From Bacilli bacterium (GTDB lineage: Bacteria; Bacillota_I; Bacilli_A; RF39; UBA660): a stretch of DNA of 64,000 bases. How positions within the stretch are numbered: the first letter of the stretch is position 1; each line of letters begins with the position of its first letter. The stretch spans positions 18,501 through 82,500 of the forward strand of contig JAFRIJ010000012.1 of the NCBI GenBank assembly GCA_017432825.1. The letters run 5' to 3'. Positions 53,142 through 61,483 of the stretch are shown here, piece by piece. The position numbers and the translations under genes are program-made. The notes below the pieces were generated by a model. It searched no databases. It saw nothing but the letters and a program-made list of their open reading frames with translations, and was not told where the DNA came from.

Positions 53142-53411
53142 ATGGCATTAAAAAAAGATGTAAAAGCAAAGATAATAAAAAAATATGCTAGAGATGAAAA
53201 AGATACAGGTTCACCTGAAGTTCAAATAGCAATATTAACAGAAGAAATCAATGCTTTAACAGAACACTTACAAAACAATAAACAAGATAAACATTCTAAA
53301 CGTGGACTTTTAATTAAAGTTGGTAAAAGAAGAAGTTTACTTAATTATTTAGTAAAAACAGATGTAAAGAAATATAGAGATATAGTAAGTAAACTTGGAT
53401 TAAGAAAATAA
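53142..53411 (+). CDS. rpsO: 30S ribosomal protein S15
   Basis: An 89-residue primary 16S-binding protein. It shows [36 protein letters not shown] and [13 protein letters not shown], all near-invariant. AAAGGAGG precedes ATG 53142. It is followed by a terminator and then pnp, the usual order. Confidence 0.98.
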   Translation: MALKKDVKAKIIKKYARDEKDTGSPEVQIAILTEEINALTEHLQNNKQDKHSKRGLLIKVGKRRSLLNYLVKTDVKKYRDIVSKLGLRK

Positions 53412-53424
53412 TAAGTATAAAATT

Positions 53425-53455
53425 GAGCACTCGTTTTTTTGAGTGCTCTTATTTT
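53425..53455 (+). terminator. hairpin between rpsO and pnp
   Basis: An 8-bp GC-richer stem GAGCACTC/GAGTGCTC (53425-53432 with 53441-53448), a T-rich loop and TTATTTT. It ends about 20 nt before the pnp ATG, so it could also control read-through into pnp. Confidence 0.8.
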
Positions 53456-53469
53456 GGAAAGAAGGACGT

Positions 53470-55653
53470 ATGGAAGAAAGAAAATTTGAATTTGATTTCA
53501 GGGGAAGAAAAATAATAGTTGAAGTTGGAGAATTAGCAAAGCAGGCAAATGCAGCTTGCTTAGTAAGATACGAGGAAACAGCAATATTAACAGCATGTGT
53601 AATGAGTAGTAATGCATCATCAGCAGATTTTTTTCCACTTACAATTAATTATCAAGAAAAATTATATTCAGTAGGAAAAATACCTGGAGGATTTATTAAA
53701 AGAGAAGGAAGACCTACAGATCAAGCAATATTGGCAGCAAGATTAATTGATCGACCAATTAGACCATTATTTGCTGAAGGATTTAGAAACGAAGTACAAG
53801 TAATAAATACAGTAATGTCAGTAGATCAAGACTGTACACCAGAAATGACAGCATTATTTGGTTCATCACTTGCATTAATGATAAGTGATATACCATTTGA
53901 TGGACCAGTAGCAGGAGTAGTAGTAGGAAGAGTCGATGGAAAATTTATAATTAATCCTACAGCAGAAGAATTAGAAAACTGCGATATTACTCTATCAGTA
54001 GCAGGAACTAAAGACGCTATAAATATGGTTGAATCAGGATCAAAAGAAGTATCAGAAGAAGATATGGTTGATGCCTTAATGTTTGGACATGAAGCAATTA
54101 AAGAGTTAGTAGAATTCCAAGAAAAAATAACTAAAGAAATTGGTAAAGAAAAAATTGAAGTTGAATTAAAAGTATTAGACGAAGATTTAATTAAAGAAGT
54201 AAGTGAATTTGCTGAAGATAAAATGTTAGAAGCAATTCAAATAAAAGATAAATTAGAAAAATATGCTGCAATAGACAAAGTAAAAGAAGACACACTAGAA
54301 TTCTTTAATGAAAAATATCAAGAAAAAGAAGAAATAGAAAGTATTTTAAATGATGTTAAAAAAATAGTAGATAATATTGAAGGAGAACAAGTAAGAAGTT
54401 TAATTATAGATAAACATATAAGACCTGATGGTAGACAAATGGATGAAATTAGACCATTATCTGCCAGAACTGATTTATTATCAAGAACACATGGCTCAGC
54501 ATTATTCACAAGAGGACAAACCCAAGTATTATCAACAACAACATTAGGAGCCTTAGGAGAACATCAAATATTAGATGGATTAGGAATAGAAGATGCTAAA
54601 AGATTTATGCATCATTATAACTTCCCAGCATTTTGTGTAGGAGAAACTGGAAGATATGGAGCACCAGGAAGAAGAGAAATAGGTCATGGTGCATTAGGAG
54701 AAAGAGCGTTATCTCAGGTTATACCTTCAGAAGAAGAATTCCCATACACTATAAGAGTTGTAAGCGAAGTGTTAGAAAGCAATGGTTCATCAAGTCAAGC
54801 ATCAATATGTGCAGGTTGTTTATCATTAATGGCAGCAGGCGTACCAATAAAAGCACCAGTTGCAGGTATTGCCATGGGATTAATAACAAAAGATGATAAA
54901 TATACAATATTAACAGATATTCAAGGATTAGAAGATCATATGGGAGATATGGACTTTAAAGTCGCTGGTACAAGAAAAGGAATATGTGCTCTACAAATGG
55001 ATATAAAAATAAAAGGTGTTAGCAGACAAATTTTATCCGAAGCACTAGCACAAGCTAAAAAAGCAAGAATGGAAATATTAGATGTAATGGAAGCATGTAT
55101 TCCAGAGCCAAGAAAAGAATTATCAAAATATGCACCAAAAATAGAAACGTTCACTATTAACCCAGATAAGATAAAAGATGTAATTGGTCGTGGTGGAGAA
55201 ATGATAACAAAAATTATCCTTGAAGCATCAAACGTAAAAACAGTACAAGATAAAGATGCAGTAAAAGTGGATTTAGAAGATGATGGAAGAGTAATTATAT
55301 ATCATACAGATCCAGAAATAATAAAGAAAACAGCTGAAATGATTAAAAATATAGTAAGAGAACCAGAAATTGGAAAAGTATATAATGTAAAAGTAACATC
55401 AGTTCAAGAATTTGGAGCATTTGTAGAATTATGGCCTGGATGCGAAGGATTAATTCATATTTCACAATTAGATAATAAAAGAGTAAATAAAACAAGTGAT
55501 GTAGTTGCAGTAGGTGATGAAATAATTGCCAAAGCAACAGGATATGATAAAAAAGGAAAACTAAATCTTTCAAGAAAAGAAGTATTACCAAAAAAAGAAA
55601 TTAAAGAAGATAAAGCAGAAGAAGAAAATAAAGAAATAGAAAAAGACGAATAA
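53470..55653 (+). CDS. pnp: polyribonucleotide nucleotidyltransferase (PNPase)
   Basis: A 727-residue phosphorolytic 3'-5' exoribonuclease. Two RNase PH domains (about 1-215 and 300-550; [20 protein letters not shown] and [14 protein letters not shown]), separated by a helical domain. KH domain with [15 protein letters not shown] (about 565-580) and S1 domain with [19 protein letters not shown] (about 640-660). Catalytic Asp in [16 protein letters not shown] 53470 follows AAGAAGGA; earlier in-frame starts lie within the rpsO terminator. Confidence 0.98.
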   Translation: MEERKFEFDFRGRKIIVEVGELAKQANAACLVRYEETAILTACVMSSNASSADFFPLTINYQEKLYSVGKIPGGFIKREGRPTDQAILAARLIDRPIRPLFAEGFRNEVQVINTVMSVDQDCTPEMTALFGSSLALMISDIPFDGPVAGVVVGRVDGKFIINPTAEELENCDITLSVAGTKDAINMVESGSKEVSEEDMVDALMFGHEAIKELVEFQEKITKEIGKEKIEVELKVLDEDLIKEVSEFAEDKMLEAIQIKDKLEKYAAIDKVKEDTLEFFNEKYQEKEEIESILNDVKKIVDNIEGEQVRSLIIDKHIRPDGRQMDEIRPLSARTDLLSRTHGSALFTRGQTQVLSTTTLGALGEHQILDGLGIEDAKRFMHHYNFPAFCVGETGRYGAPGRREIGHGALGERALSQVIPSEEEFPYTIRVVSEVLESNGSSSQASICAGCLSLMAAGVPIKAPVAGIAMGLITKDDKYTILTDIQGLEDHMGDMDFKVAGTRKGICALQMDIKIKGVSRQILSEALAQAKKARMEILDVMEACIPEPRKELSKYAPKIETFTINPDKIKDVIGRGGEMITKIILEASNVKTVQDKDAVKVDLEDDGRVIIYHTDPEIIKKTAEMIKNIVREPEIGKVYNVKVTSVQEFGAFVELWPGCEGLIHISQLDNKRVNKTSDVVAVGDEIIAKATGYDKKGKLNLSRKEVLPKKEIKEDKAEEENKEIEKDE

Positions 55654-55666
55654 TTCGTCTTTTTTA
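55640..55666 (+). terminator. pnp terminator
   Basis: An 11-bp stem (55640-55650 with 55654-55664), TAA loop (part of the stop) and T6. Confidence 0.85.
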
Positions 55667-55727
55667 TTAAGTTTTACTTGCTTTTTAATTATGTTTGTGC
55701 TAGAATAATCAGCTACAGGGGGGATAT

Positions 55728-57278
55728 ATGATGAAAAATCGTATGAGAAATATACTATATATATTTATAGTAACAGTTATTTCAATCCTAGGAATAACTA
55801 CTGTATACGCCAAAACAGGCGAAAAAATAACACTTACTAAAAAAACATATACAAACTTCGTAGGAGCAAGAAGAGAAGCTAAGTTTTATACTTCACTTGG
55901 ATATGCATGGTGTATTACACCAGAAAAAAAAGGAGCAGACGAAGGTGCTACTTTAACTTATGTTAAAGATGAAACAGATGGAGGATTACTATACTTAATT
56001 GATAATACTAAAACTGATGATAAAAGTTATCAAATAACACAAGTTGCAATGTGGCTTTATTATAATAATTTCATGCCTGAAAGTTATAACAAATACACAA
56101 ATACAGACTTTATTAAGTCAGCTAAAGCACTAGCAAATGAAGCAAAGAATCATAAAAATTATAGTACAACTCCAGCAATTAAAATTGTAATTAACAATAA
56201 TGTAATGAGCTTAGTAAAGGAAAATAATACTTATTACTATGTATCAAAAGAATTAAGTGCAAATGTAACAAACGCACAAACATACACTATTAGTTTAGAA
56301 AATGCTCCAAAAGGAACTGTAATTTTAAATTCAAACAATAAAGAAGTAACTTCATTAAATAGTGGAGAAAAATTTAAAATAAGAGTGCCAGAAGCCAATG
56401 TAACATCAAAAGCAAGTATTAGAGTAATAGTATCTGCTACAGGTACTAAGAAATATATCGAAAGATATAGACCAACTAATACTACAAAGCAAGATCTAGT
56501 GTTAATGAGAAGTGAAAATATGAAAGTAACTAGTTCAACTGATTTATCAATAACACCAGAAACTAGAGTATGTGAAGTTTTTAATGGCAAATACTATGGT
56601 GAAGATGGAAAAATAGTAGATAAAGATACATACAACAAACAATGTAACCATGTTTGCGAAGTATATAAAGGAAAATATTACGGAGAAGACGGAAAAGAAA
56701 CAACAAAAGAAAAATATAAAGAACAATGCGAACATGTCTGTGAAGTATATAAAGGAAAATACTACGGAGAAGACGGAAAAGAAACAACAAAAGAAAAATA
56801 TAAAGAACAATGTGAACATGTCTGTGAAGTATATAAAGGAAAATATTACGGAGAAGACGGAAAAGAAACAACAAAAGAAAAATATAAAGAACAATGTGAA
56901 CATGTCTGTGAAGTATATAAAGGAAAATACTACGGAGAAGACGGAAAAGAAACAACAAAAGAAAAATATAAAGAACAATGTGAACATGTCTGTGAAGTAT
57001 ATAAAGGAAAGTATTTTGATAGTTTTGGAAATGAAACAACACTTGAAGAATATACTAAACAATGTAAACACATTTGTGAAGTAAATAATGGCAAATACTA
57101 TGGTAAAAATGGCGATGAAGTAGATAAGGATACATATGATAGCGAATGTAATCCACCAACAGTAATTGTACCGCCAACAGGAACAAATAAGATGCCAATG
57201 GGATTATATTTATTAATTGGATTTTTACCAATAGTAGGTGGAACAAGCTTAATTCTAAAAACCAAGAAAGAAAATTAA
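55728..57278 (+). CDS. thioester-domain adhesin with Cys-rich tandem repeats and VPPTG sorting signal
   Basis: A 516-residue surface protein. Signal peptide about 1-28. A TQXA/thioester domain spans about 35-160: Cys62 in YAWCITPE and Gln105 in YQITQVAMWLYYNN would form the reactive internal thioester that bonds host amines. A beta domain follows (about 160-275). Seven 28-residue repeats (about 280-475) each begin CEVYKGKYYGEDG and carry two Cys. The C-terminus has VPPTG (481-485), a membrane segment and KTKKEN, a sortase signal. GGGGGG precedes ATG 55728. Expected to be covalently wall-linked. Confidence 0.82.
   Translation: MMKNRMRNILYIFIVTVISILGITTVYAKTGEKITLTKKTYTNFVGARREAKFYTSLGYAWCITPEKKGADEGATLTYVKDETDGGLLYLIDNTKTDDKSYQITQVAMWLYYNNFMPESYNKYTNTDFIKSAKALANEAKNHKNYSTTPAIKIVINNNVMSLVKENNTYYYVSKELSANVTNAQTYTISLENAPKGTVILNSNNKEVTSLNSGEKFKIRVPEANVTSKASIRVIVSATGTKKYIERYRPTNTTKQDLVLMRSENMKVTSSTDLSITPETRVCEVFNGKYYGEDGKIVDKDTYNKQCNHVCEVYKGKYYGEDGKETTKEKYKEQCEHVCEVYKGKYYGEDGKETTKEKYKEQCEHVCEVYKGKYYGEDGKETTKEKYKEQCEHVCEVYKGKYYGEDGKETTKEKYKEQCEHVCEVYKGKYFDSFGNETTLEEYTKQCKHICEVNNGKYYGKNGDEVDKDTYDSECNPPTVIVPPTGTNKMPMGLYLLIGFLPIVGGTSLILKTKKEN
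56565..57152 (+). repeat. seven 84-bp tandem coding repeats
   Basis: The 84-bp units are phased by TGT/TGC codons at 56571, 56655, 56739, 56823, 56907, 56991 and 57075. Units 2-5 (56649-56984) are almost identical; unit 1 and units 6-7 are diverged. Synonymous Tyr codons alternate (TAT-TAC, TAC-TAC) between successive units. Confidence 0.95.
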
Positions 57279-57279
57279 T

Positions 57280-57307
57280 AAAAAGTACTGAATATCAGTA
57301 CTTTTTT
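57280..57307 (+). terminator. terminator
   Basis: A 12-bp stem (57280-57291 with 57295-57306), ATA loop and T-run. Confidence 0.85.
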
Positions 57308-57339
57308 AATATATACATATTTTATTTTGAAAAAAAGTA

Positions 57340-57348
57340 TGTTAAAAT
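57340..57348 (+). promoter_or_regulatory. frr promoter (extended -10)
   Basis: TG at 57340-57341 and TAAAAT at 57343-57348; an overlapping TATAAT is at 57348-57353. Confidence 0.5.
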
Positions 57349-57375
57349 ATAATTATATTAAGAAAGGTGATTTTT

Positions 57376-57924
57376 ATGGATTATGAAGAAATATTATTAG
57401 AATGTGAAAGTAGAATGGAAGAATCAATATCTTCAATGGAAAAAAGGTTTATTAACGTAAGAGCGGGAAGAGCAAATCCAAATATGCTAGACGGAATAAC
57501 TGTAGAGTATTACGGAGTTGCAACACCATTAAAGCAACTAGCAAATATATCAGTACCAGAAGCAAGACAATTATCAATTAAACCATTTGATAAAAGCATA
57601 CTAGGTGAGATAGAAAAAGCTATATTTGAAGCAAATATTGGTCTAACACCAAATAACAATGGAGAAGTTATATTTTTAGTAGTGCCTGCACTTACAGAAG
57701 ATAGAAGAAAAGATTTAGTAAAACAAGTTAAACAAATAGCAGAAGAAGGGAAAATATCCTTAAGAAATATAAGACAAGATACTAATAATGAAATTAAAAA
57801 ATTAAAATTAGCAGAAGATATAGAAAAATCATCTATAGAAGAGGTTCAAGAACTTATAAATAAATATAATAAAATAATAGAAGATAAATTAAAAGAAAAA
57901 GAATCTGAATTAATGACTATATAA
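57376..57924 (+). CDS. frr: ribosome recycling factor
   Basis: A 182-residue factor that splits post-termination ribosomes with EF-G. It has RMEESISSMEKRFINVRAGR, GRANPNMLDGITVEYYG, TPLKQLANISVPEARQL and the second hinge VPALTEDRRKDLVKQ. ATG 57376 is used; a GTG at 57367 lies in AAAGGTGA. Here it is separate from pyrH and tsf, which usually precede it. Confidence 0.97.
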   Translation: MDYEEILLECESRMEESISSMEKRFINVRAGRANPNMLDGITVEYYGVATPLKQLANISVPEARQLSIKPFDKSILGEIEKAIFEANIGLTPNNNGEVIFLVVPALTEDRRKDLVKQVKQIAEEGKISLRNIRQDTNNEIKKLKLAEDIEKSSIEEVQELINKYNKIIEDKLKEKESELMTI

Positions 57925-57951
57925 AACAAGATAAATAATCTTGTTTTTTTA
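57923..57951 (+). terminator. frr terminator
   Basis: A 10-bp stem (57923-57932 with 57938-57947), AAATA loop and T7. Confidence 0.85.
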
Positions 57952-57959
57952 TTAATATA

Positions 57960-57968
57960 TGGTATAAT
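57960..57968 (+). promoter_or_regulatory. tRNA-Leu promoter (extended -10)
   Basis: TG at 57960-57961 and TATAAT at 57963-57968, 12 nt before the tRNA. Confidence 0.6.
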
Positions 57969-57980
57969 AATATAGAAATT

Positions 57981-58067
57981 GCTCGTATGGCGGAATTGGT
58001 AGACGCGGTAGACTCAAAATCTACTTCTAGCAATAGAGTTTCGGTTCAAGTCCGAATACGAGCACCA
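57981..58067 (+). tRNA. tRNA-Leu (anticodon CAA)
   Basis: An 87-nt class II tRNA. The acceptor stem GCTCGTA (57981-57987) pairs with TACGAGC (58057-58063), then A and an encoded CCA (58065-58067). Anticodon stem GTAGA/TCTAC with loop CTCAAAA gives CAA, reading UUG leucine codons. The long variable arm (CTTCTAGCAATAGAG region) and GGTTCAAGTCC T-arm confirm leucine type. Confidence 0.96.
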
Positions 58068-58080
58068 AATATAATAAAAT

Positions 58081-58109
58081 AAGTAATTTCCATAAGAAAT
58101 TACTTTTTT
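58081..58109 (+). terminator. tRNA-Leu terminator
   Basis: A 10-bp stem (58081-58090 with 58096-58105), CATAA loop and T6. Confidence 0.85.
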
Positions 58110-58110
58110 G

Positions 58111-58139
58111 TTGACAAAAAAAGCAAAATATGATATCAT
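58111..58139 (+). promoter_or_regulatory. promoter of the 58166 gene
   Basis: TTGACA (58111-58116), 17 bp, TATCAT (58134-58139), with an extended TG at 58131-58132. It follows the tRNA terminator directly. Confidence 0.75.
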
Positions 58140-58165
58140 ATACAACTGTCTAAGGGGGAATAGAA

Positions 58166-59290
58166 ATGACAATATTAAATATAGATGAATTTCGCAAATT
58201 AAAAGTAACTGATCGTAAAACATGGCGTAAATATTGTTATGATATATGTACTATGTGTGATTGGAATGTAGGCGAAATAAAACAATATAGTGATTTATAT
58301 GAATATAGTGGAGCAAGAAGTATAATAGTAGTAGGTTTAAACTATGCAAAAGAAGTTCTAAATATCAAAAAAGAAGAAATAATAATTCAAAATAACACCA
58401 AAGAAAAAAAGTATAGTAAAGCAATTCAAAAACTATTATTAACAAAACCAGAAGAAAGAAAGAATTTACTTAAAGAAATAACAAAAACTGGTGAAATAAC
58501 ACTAGAAAGACTAGTAATAAAAATTAAAGAACAAGTAAGAGATGAAAATCAAAAAAATGAATTATTAGAAGTAATTTTGCCAGAAAGGAAAAAGGAACTA
58601 GCTATTAGTAAAGAAATAACAATGAAAAAGAGAAAAGAAAATCAAGAAGAAAAAGATGCACAATTTTTTCCATTATTTGAAAATGCAATTAGCAGTGATA
58701 CAATAACAGAAGCAAATTTAATAAGTGCATTGTCAAAAGATAGATATTATAGATTATTATCTTTATACAAAGAGAAAAATCCTGAAAGATATAACAAATA
58801 TATAGAAAAAGTAAATAACAATAAAAATAATATAGATGATAAATTAAATAATATTTTAAAAGAAACAATATATAAATTGTTAGATAATAATAGTGATAGA
58901 AAATATGATATAGTAGACTTTTATATTGAAAATAAAGAATATATAAAATTAGTTCCTAGATATATTAGTAAAAGCAATTTAACAAAAGAAGAAAAAATGC
59001 TATTACGTAATTTCTTAAGAGAAGATATTTTTACAAGCGAAGCAATATGGGAAAAAGAAAAAAAGGGAATAATTGAAGGAACCGATATAATAAATATACA
59101 AAGAGATAAATATGGCAAAATGATTCCTAATAGTGGATTTAACATACCAAGAGAAGAAAAAGAATATTGGTTTAACTTCTTATTAGAAAATGAAGTTCCA
59201 ATAACAAGAAACACAATAAAGACAATGCGTAAAAGATATATAGACAAAATAGCAAAAGAAAACCATAAAGCAAGAAAGCTAACTAAATAG
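58166..59290 (+). CDS. hypothetical charged helical protein (374 aa)
   Basis: AGGGGGAA precedes ATG 58166, after a good promoter. The protein is cytosolic, Lys/Glu-rich and predicted mostly helical. The N-terminal 70 residues are less charged and may be a small folded domain (KTWRKYCYDICTMCDW, YSGARSIIVVGLNYAKE). The middle (about 70-170) is highly charged; the C-terminal third includes NSGFNIPREEKEYWFNFLL. No family is recognised. A terminator isolates it from mnmA. Confidence 0.75.
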   Translation: MTILNIDEFRKLKVTDRKTWRKYCYDICTMCDWNVGEIKQYSDLYEYSGARSIIVVGLNYAKEVLNIKKEEIIIQNNTKEKKYSKAIQKLLLTKPEERKNLLKEITKTGEITLERLVIKIKEQVRDENQKNELLEVILPERKKELAISKEITMKKRKENQEEKDAQFFPLFENAISSDTITEANLISALSKDRYYRLLSLYKEKNPERYNKYIEKVNNNKNNIDDKLNNILKETIYKLLDNNSDRKYDIVDFYIENKEYIKLVPRYISKSNLTKEEKMLLRNFLREDIFTSEAIWEKEKKGIIEGTDIINIQRDKYGKMIPNSGFNIPREEKEYWFNFLLENEVPITRNTIKTMRKRYIDKIAKENHKARKLTK

Positions 59291-59301
59291 TTAGCTTTTT
59301 A
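59275..59301 (+). terminator. terminator
   Basis: A 10-bp stem (59275-59284 with 59289-59298), AAAT loop and T-run; contains the stop codon. Confidence 0.85.
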
Positions 59302-59356
59302 TTTACATAAATAATTAAATAATATATAATAATTAGTAGTTAATGGAAGTGATTTT

Positions 59357-60466
59357 ATGAAGAAAAAAGTAGTAATAGGAATGTCTGGAGGAGTAGATTC
59401 CTCAGTAGCAGCAATTTTATTAAAAGAACAAGGCTATGATGTAATAGGATTATTTATGAGAAATTGGGATTCACTAGTAGATGGAGAAATAGAAGGAGCC
59501 CCAACAACAAATACAGGAATATGTCCTCAAGAAGAAGATTATAATGATGCAGTAAAAGTATGTGAGAAGTTAAATATCCCTTTATATAGGAAAGATTTTG
59601 TAAAAGAATATTGGGATTATGTATTTACTTATTTTTTAGATGAGTTAAAAAAAGGAAGAACTCCAAATCCAGATATAATGTGTAATAAATATATAAAATT
59701 TGATATGTTCATAGAAGAAGCAAAAAAACTAGGTGCAGACTACATTGCTACAGGACACTATGCAATATTAGAAAATGGAATATTAAAAAAAGCAAAAGAC
59801 TTAAATAAAGATCAGACATATTTTTTATCACAAGTATCCAAGGAACAATTTAAAAATGTTTTATTTCCAATAGGTAATATGAATAAATCTGAAGTAAGAA
59901 AGATAGCAGAAAAATATGGATTAATAACAGCAAATAAAAAAGATTCAACAGGAATATGTTTTATAGGTGAAAGAAACTTTACTAATTTTTTAAAGAACTA
60001 TTTACCCAATCAACCAGGTAAAGTAATTAACATAGATACTAACGAAGTAATAGGAGAACATATTGGTTTAATGAATTACACCATAGGTCAAAGAAGAGGA
60101 TTAAATATTGGTGGCTCAAAAGAAAGAATGTTCGTAGTAGGAAAAGACTTATCTAAAAATATACTGTATATATGTATAGGAGAAGATAACGATTATTTGG
60201 TAACGGATTCATGTATAGTAGATACAATTAATTGGTTAGGAGAAGACAAGATAACAAAGTGTTGTGCTAAATTTAGATATCGCCAACCTGATATAGAAGT
60301 AGAATTAGAGTGGATTAATAATGAAGAAATACTAGTAAAGTATCCACAAGGCGTAAAAGCAGTAACGCCAGGCCAAGCCTGTGTATTATATAAAGGTGAT
60401 ATTTGCCTGGGCGGCGGAATTATTAAAGAAGTAAGGAAAAACAACAAGAAACTATGGTATTTATAA
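59357..60466 (+). CDS. mnmA: tRNA-specific 2-thiouridylase MnmA
   Basis: A 369-residue enzyme that thiolates U34 of Lys, Glu and Gln tRNAs. PP-loop GMSGGVDSSVAA at residues 8-19; catalytic cysteines in PNPDIMCNKYIKF and STGICFIGERNF; DLNKDQTYFLSQV and NYTIGQRRGLNIGG are typical. Full length. GGAAGTGAT precedes ATG 59357. No IscS-type cysteine desulfurase gene is adjacent. Confidence 0.97.
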   Translation: MKKKVVIGMSGGVDSSVAAILLKEQGYDVIGLFMRNWDSLVDGEIEGAPTTNTGICPQEEDYNDAVKVCEKLNIPLYRKDFVKEYWDYVFTYFLDELKKGRTPNPDIMCNKYIKFDMFIEEAKKLGADYIATGHYAILENGILKKAKDLNKDQTYFLSQVSKEQFKNVLFPIGNMNKSEVRKIAEKYGLITANKKDSTGICFIGERNFTNFLKNYLPNQPGKVINIDTNEVIGEHIGLMNYTIGQRRGLNIGGSKERMFVVGKDLSKNILYICIGEDNDYLVTDSCIVDTINWLGEDKITKCCAKFRYRQPDIEVELEWINNEEILVKYPQGVKAVTPGQACVLYKGDICLGGGIIKEVRKNNKKLWYL

Positions 60467-60467
60467 T

Positions 60468-60499
60468 AAAATGTGTAAACTTAACGGTTTACACATTTT
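60468..60499 (+). terminator. mnmA terminator
   Basis: A 13-bp stem (60468-60480 with 60487-60499), 6-nt loop, T-rich 3' arm. Confidence 0.85.
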
Positions 60500-60557
60500 A
60501 CACATATATATACAAAAAATAAAAAGTGTAAACTAAAAAACAAATGTAAAGCATTAT

Positions 60558-60592
60558 AAATAAAGAGATTATAAAACATCTCTTTATTTTTT
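60558..60592 (+). terminator. second hairpin terminator in the mnmA-sortase gap
   Basis: A 12-bp stem (60558-60569 with 60578-60589), 8-nt loop and T-run. It is preceded by about 60 nt of sequence after the first terminator and has no gene of its own. Confidence 0.8.
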
Positions 60593-60666
60593 ATGTCGAA
60601 ATAATTGTGAGAAAAATAATTATTAATTGTTAAATAATACCAAAAATAAAAATAAATAATATTTTA

Positions 60667-60695
60667 TTGACAAAAATCATATTTTGTATTAATAT
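60667..60695 (+). promoter_or_regulatory. sortase-adhesin operon promoter
   Basis: TTGACA (60667-60672), 17 bp, TAATAT (60690-60695). The leader contains a 7-bp hairpin GTTTTAG/CTAAAAC (around 60713-60731) before the ribosome site. Confidence 0.6.
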
Positions 60696-60750
60696 ATACG
60701 GCTATCTAGAGGTTTTAGTATGTCCTAAAACAAGAAAAGGGGGTATCAAA

Positions 60751-61470
60751 TTGAAAGTTACTAGAAAAAATCTCTCTAGATTACTAATATTAACAATTAC
60801 ATTTGTATTACTAATTACATCTTCCATTATATTACTAATTCAAAACAATAAAACATTTGTAACAACAAATGTTTATGCAAAAGAAATTGAGAAGGTAAAT
60901 ATAATAGAAAAATTACAAAATGATTATAACAACAAAGATGTAGTAGCGTTATTAAATGTAAGTAATATTATTGAAGAACCAGTTGTTCAAACAAAGGACA
61001 ATAAATACTATCTAAATCATAACATTAATAATGAAGATGACAAATATGGAACAACATATATGGATTATAGAATTGATTTAGACAAAAGTAAAAAAGTCTT
61101 AATATTTGGACATAGTTCACAATATAAAGAAACAGCATTTGGTAAGCTAGAAAGATATTATGACAAAAATTTTTACGAAAAGAATAAATACATAAAACTA
61201 ACAACATCTAAAGAAGAAAGGACATATAAAATATTCTCAGTTTATATAGAGACAAGTGATTGGAAATATATGAACTTAAAGTTTAATACACAAGATGATT
61301 GGTTCAATCACTTACAACAACTAAAAGATAAAAGTATGTATAATACAAATACAGAAATAGCAAAAGATGATGAAATAATAATTTTACAGACTTGTAGCAA
61401 TAAAGAAGAATATAAAAAATATAAGAAGAAATATTTAATAGTCGCTGCAAAAAGAGAAAATAAATTATAG
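60751..61470 (+). CDS. class B-like sortase, TTG start
   Basis: A 239-residue membrane transpeptidase. The start is TTG 60751 preceded by AAAAGGGGG; the more upstream frame opens at the -35 hexamer itself. One N-terminal membrane segment (about 11-32). The sortase core shows VLIFGHSSQY with His121 and IILQTCSNKEEY with Cys215. The Arg expected about ten residues after Cys, before the last strand, appears as Lys227 in KKKYLIVAAKR. It most likely attaches or polymerises the large adhesin encoded 13 nt downstream, and may process the NPKTG and VPPTG proteins elsewhere in the window. Confidence 0.85.
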   Translation: MKVTRKNLSRLLILTITFVLLITSSIILLIQNNKTFVTTNVYAKEIEKVNIIEKLQNDYNNKDVVALLNVSNIIEEPVVQTKDNKYYLNHNINNEDDKYGTTYMDYRIDLDKSKKVLIFGHSSQYKETAFGKLERYYDKNFYEKNKYIKLTTSKEERTYKIFSVYIETSDWKYMNLKFNTQDDWFNHLQQLKDKSMYNTNTEIAKDDEIIILQTCSNKEEYKKYKKKYLIVAAKRENKL

Positions 61471-61483
61471 GAGGTTTTAGAAA

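Noticed and set aside
54633..54896. 87-codon + strand frame inside pnp
   Set aside because: It overlaps the second RNase PH domain of an intact PNPase and has no ribosome site of its own.
56547..57084. Long open frames on the minus strand (174 and 153 codons) and a +2 frame (144 codons) across the Cys repeats
   Set aside because: They are shadows of the 84-bp coding repeat: any frame lacking stops in one unit stays open in all. The real frame has signal peptide, thioester domain and sorting signal.
56565..57152. CRISPR-like or non-coding tandem array
   Set aside because: Units are 84 bp, contiguous without spacers, and in frame within a protein.
60667..60750. 28-residue N-terminal extension of the sortase
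   Set aside because: Its first codon is the -35 hexamer TTGACA; a TTG at 60751 with a strong ribosome site gives a normal sortase N-terminus.
60697..60750. Riboswitch in the sortase leader
   Set aside because: Only a single 7-bp hairpin in a leader of about 50 nt; no match to a known riboswitch core such as the c-di-GMP type.
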